From a virus: a stretch of DNA of 30,371 nt. This document shows, one piece after another, positions 30,313 to 30,371 of the stretch. The notes under the pieces were generated by a model, which was given only the letters and a program-made list of their open reading frames with translations, was not told the origin of the DNA and searched no databases. Where the stretch lies: IMG/VR virus record IMGVR_UViG_3300025806_000129, positions 1-30,371 of that record; one strand, given 5' to 3'. The position numbers and the translations under genes are program-made. Position 1 is the stretch's first letter, and each line of letters starts with the position of its first letter.

Positions 30313-30371
30313 ATGAGCACATTTAAAAGCCTATATTTAAAGGCGCATAACGCCCAAACGCAATTGCTAAT
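30313..30371 (+). CDS. Start of a rightward gene, cut by the window end
   Basis: ATG 30313 opens MSTFKSLYLKAHNAQTQLL and runs off the end. AGGGA lies about 9 nt upstream. Its direction, opposite to the late operon, makes it the likely first gene of the rightward (early) arm. Too short to identify. Confidence 0.55.
   Translation, partial: MSTFKSLYLKAHNAQTQLL

Noticed and set aside
1-30371. CRISPR arrays, insertion sequences, integrase
   Set aside because: No regular spaced repeats, terminal inverted repeats with a transposase, or tyrosine/serine recombinase motifs seen in this window.

Overview
The window looks like part of a compact, AT-rich tailed-phage genome with a short-tail (podovirus-like) virion plan. 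The reasons are: a head-to-tail block of small overlapping genes (ATGA and TAATG junctions almost throughout); an SU10-type (DUF5309-like) major capsid protein beside a p19/SU10-type portal; an adaptor and a large nozzle/stabilisation-type protein; several very long ejection-type proteins; no tape measure, sheath or baseplate genes; and phage-type nucleotide and DNA-metabolism genes. Gene order and family mix resemble the marine HMO-2011-type phages of alphaproteobacteria. That placement is from memory of gene content and is inference, not a search result.

Layout. (1) 1-4291, plus strand: end of the DNA-metabolism arm. It has the C-terminus of a B12-dependent (class II) ribonucleotide reductase, a DUF3310 protein, an HNH/Ref-like nuclease, a small helical phage protein, a mini SSB-like protein with an acidic/aromatic tail, a PD-(D/E)XK exonuclease, two unknowns, a second PD-(D/E)XK-like endonuclease, a Mom-like DNA adenine-hypermodification protein and a small charged protein. 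(2) 4197-6009, minus strand: the distal end of the late operon. It holds small membrane, exported and lipoprotein genes that are nested and overlapping (possible lysis functions), plus small Lys-rich basic proteins and DUF6321. (3) 6006-13403: large ejection/internal-virion-type proteins, an S74-like C-terminal domain and a GNAT-like protein. (4) 13400-21389: tail. It has a signal-peptide TIM-barrel-glycosidase-like protein, a nozzle protein, three tandem adhesin plus partner cassettes with mosaic relationships, the main tail fiber and the head-tail adaptor. (5) 21389-29842: head. It has small accessory genes, a UUCG-loop terminator, the capsid protein with a near-perfect Shine-Dalgarno, scaffold, portal, large terminase, an unknown 309-aa gene, small terminase, and a DUF6973-like protein as the first gene of the leftward late operon. 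(6) 29843-30312: the only sizeable non-coding stretch, a divergent control region with a candidate leftward promoter whose spacer is an almost perfect palindrome, a GC-rich island and hairpins. (7) 30313 onward: start of a rightward (early) gene.

How it works together. The rightward arm would recycle nucleotides, recombine and repair DNA, and chemically modify phage DNA. The leftward late operon, read from about 29.9 kb down to 4.2 kb, packages DNA, builds the head, tail and host-recognition fibers, supplies ejection proteins and ends in membrane-active genes. The two arms converge with a 95-nt antisense coding overlap at 4197-4291. If the genome is circular or circularly permuted, the gene starting at 30313 would lead through unseen sequence to the reductase at position 1. 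No tRNA, rRNA, CRISPR array, insertion sequence or recognisable endolysin of a standard family was seen.
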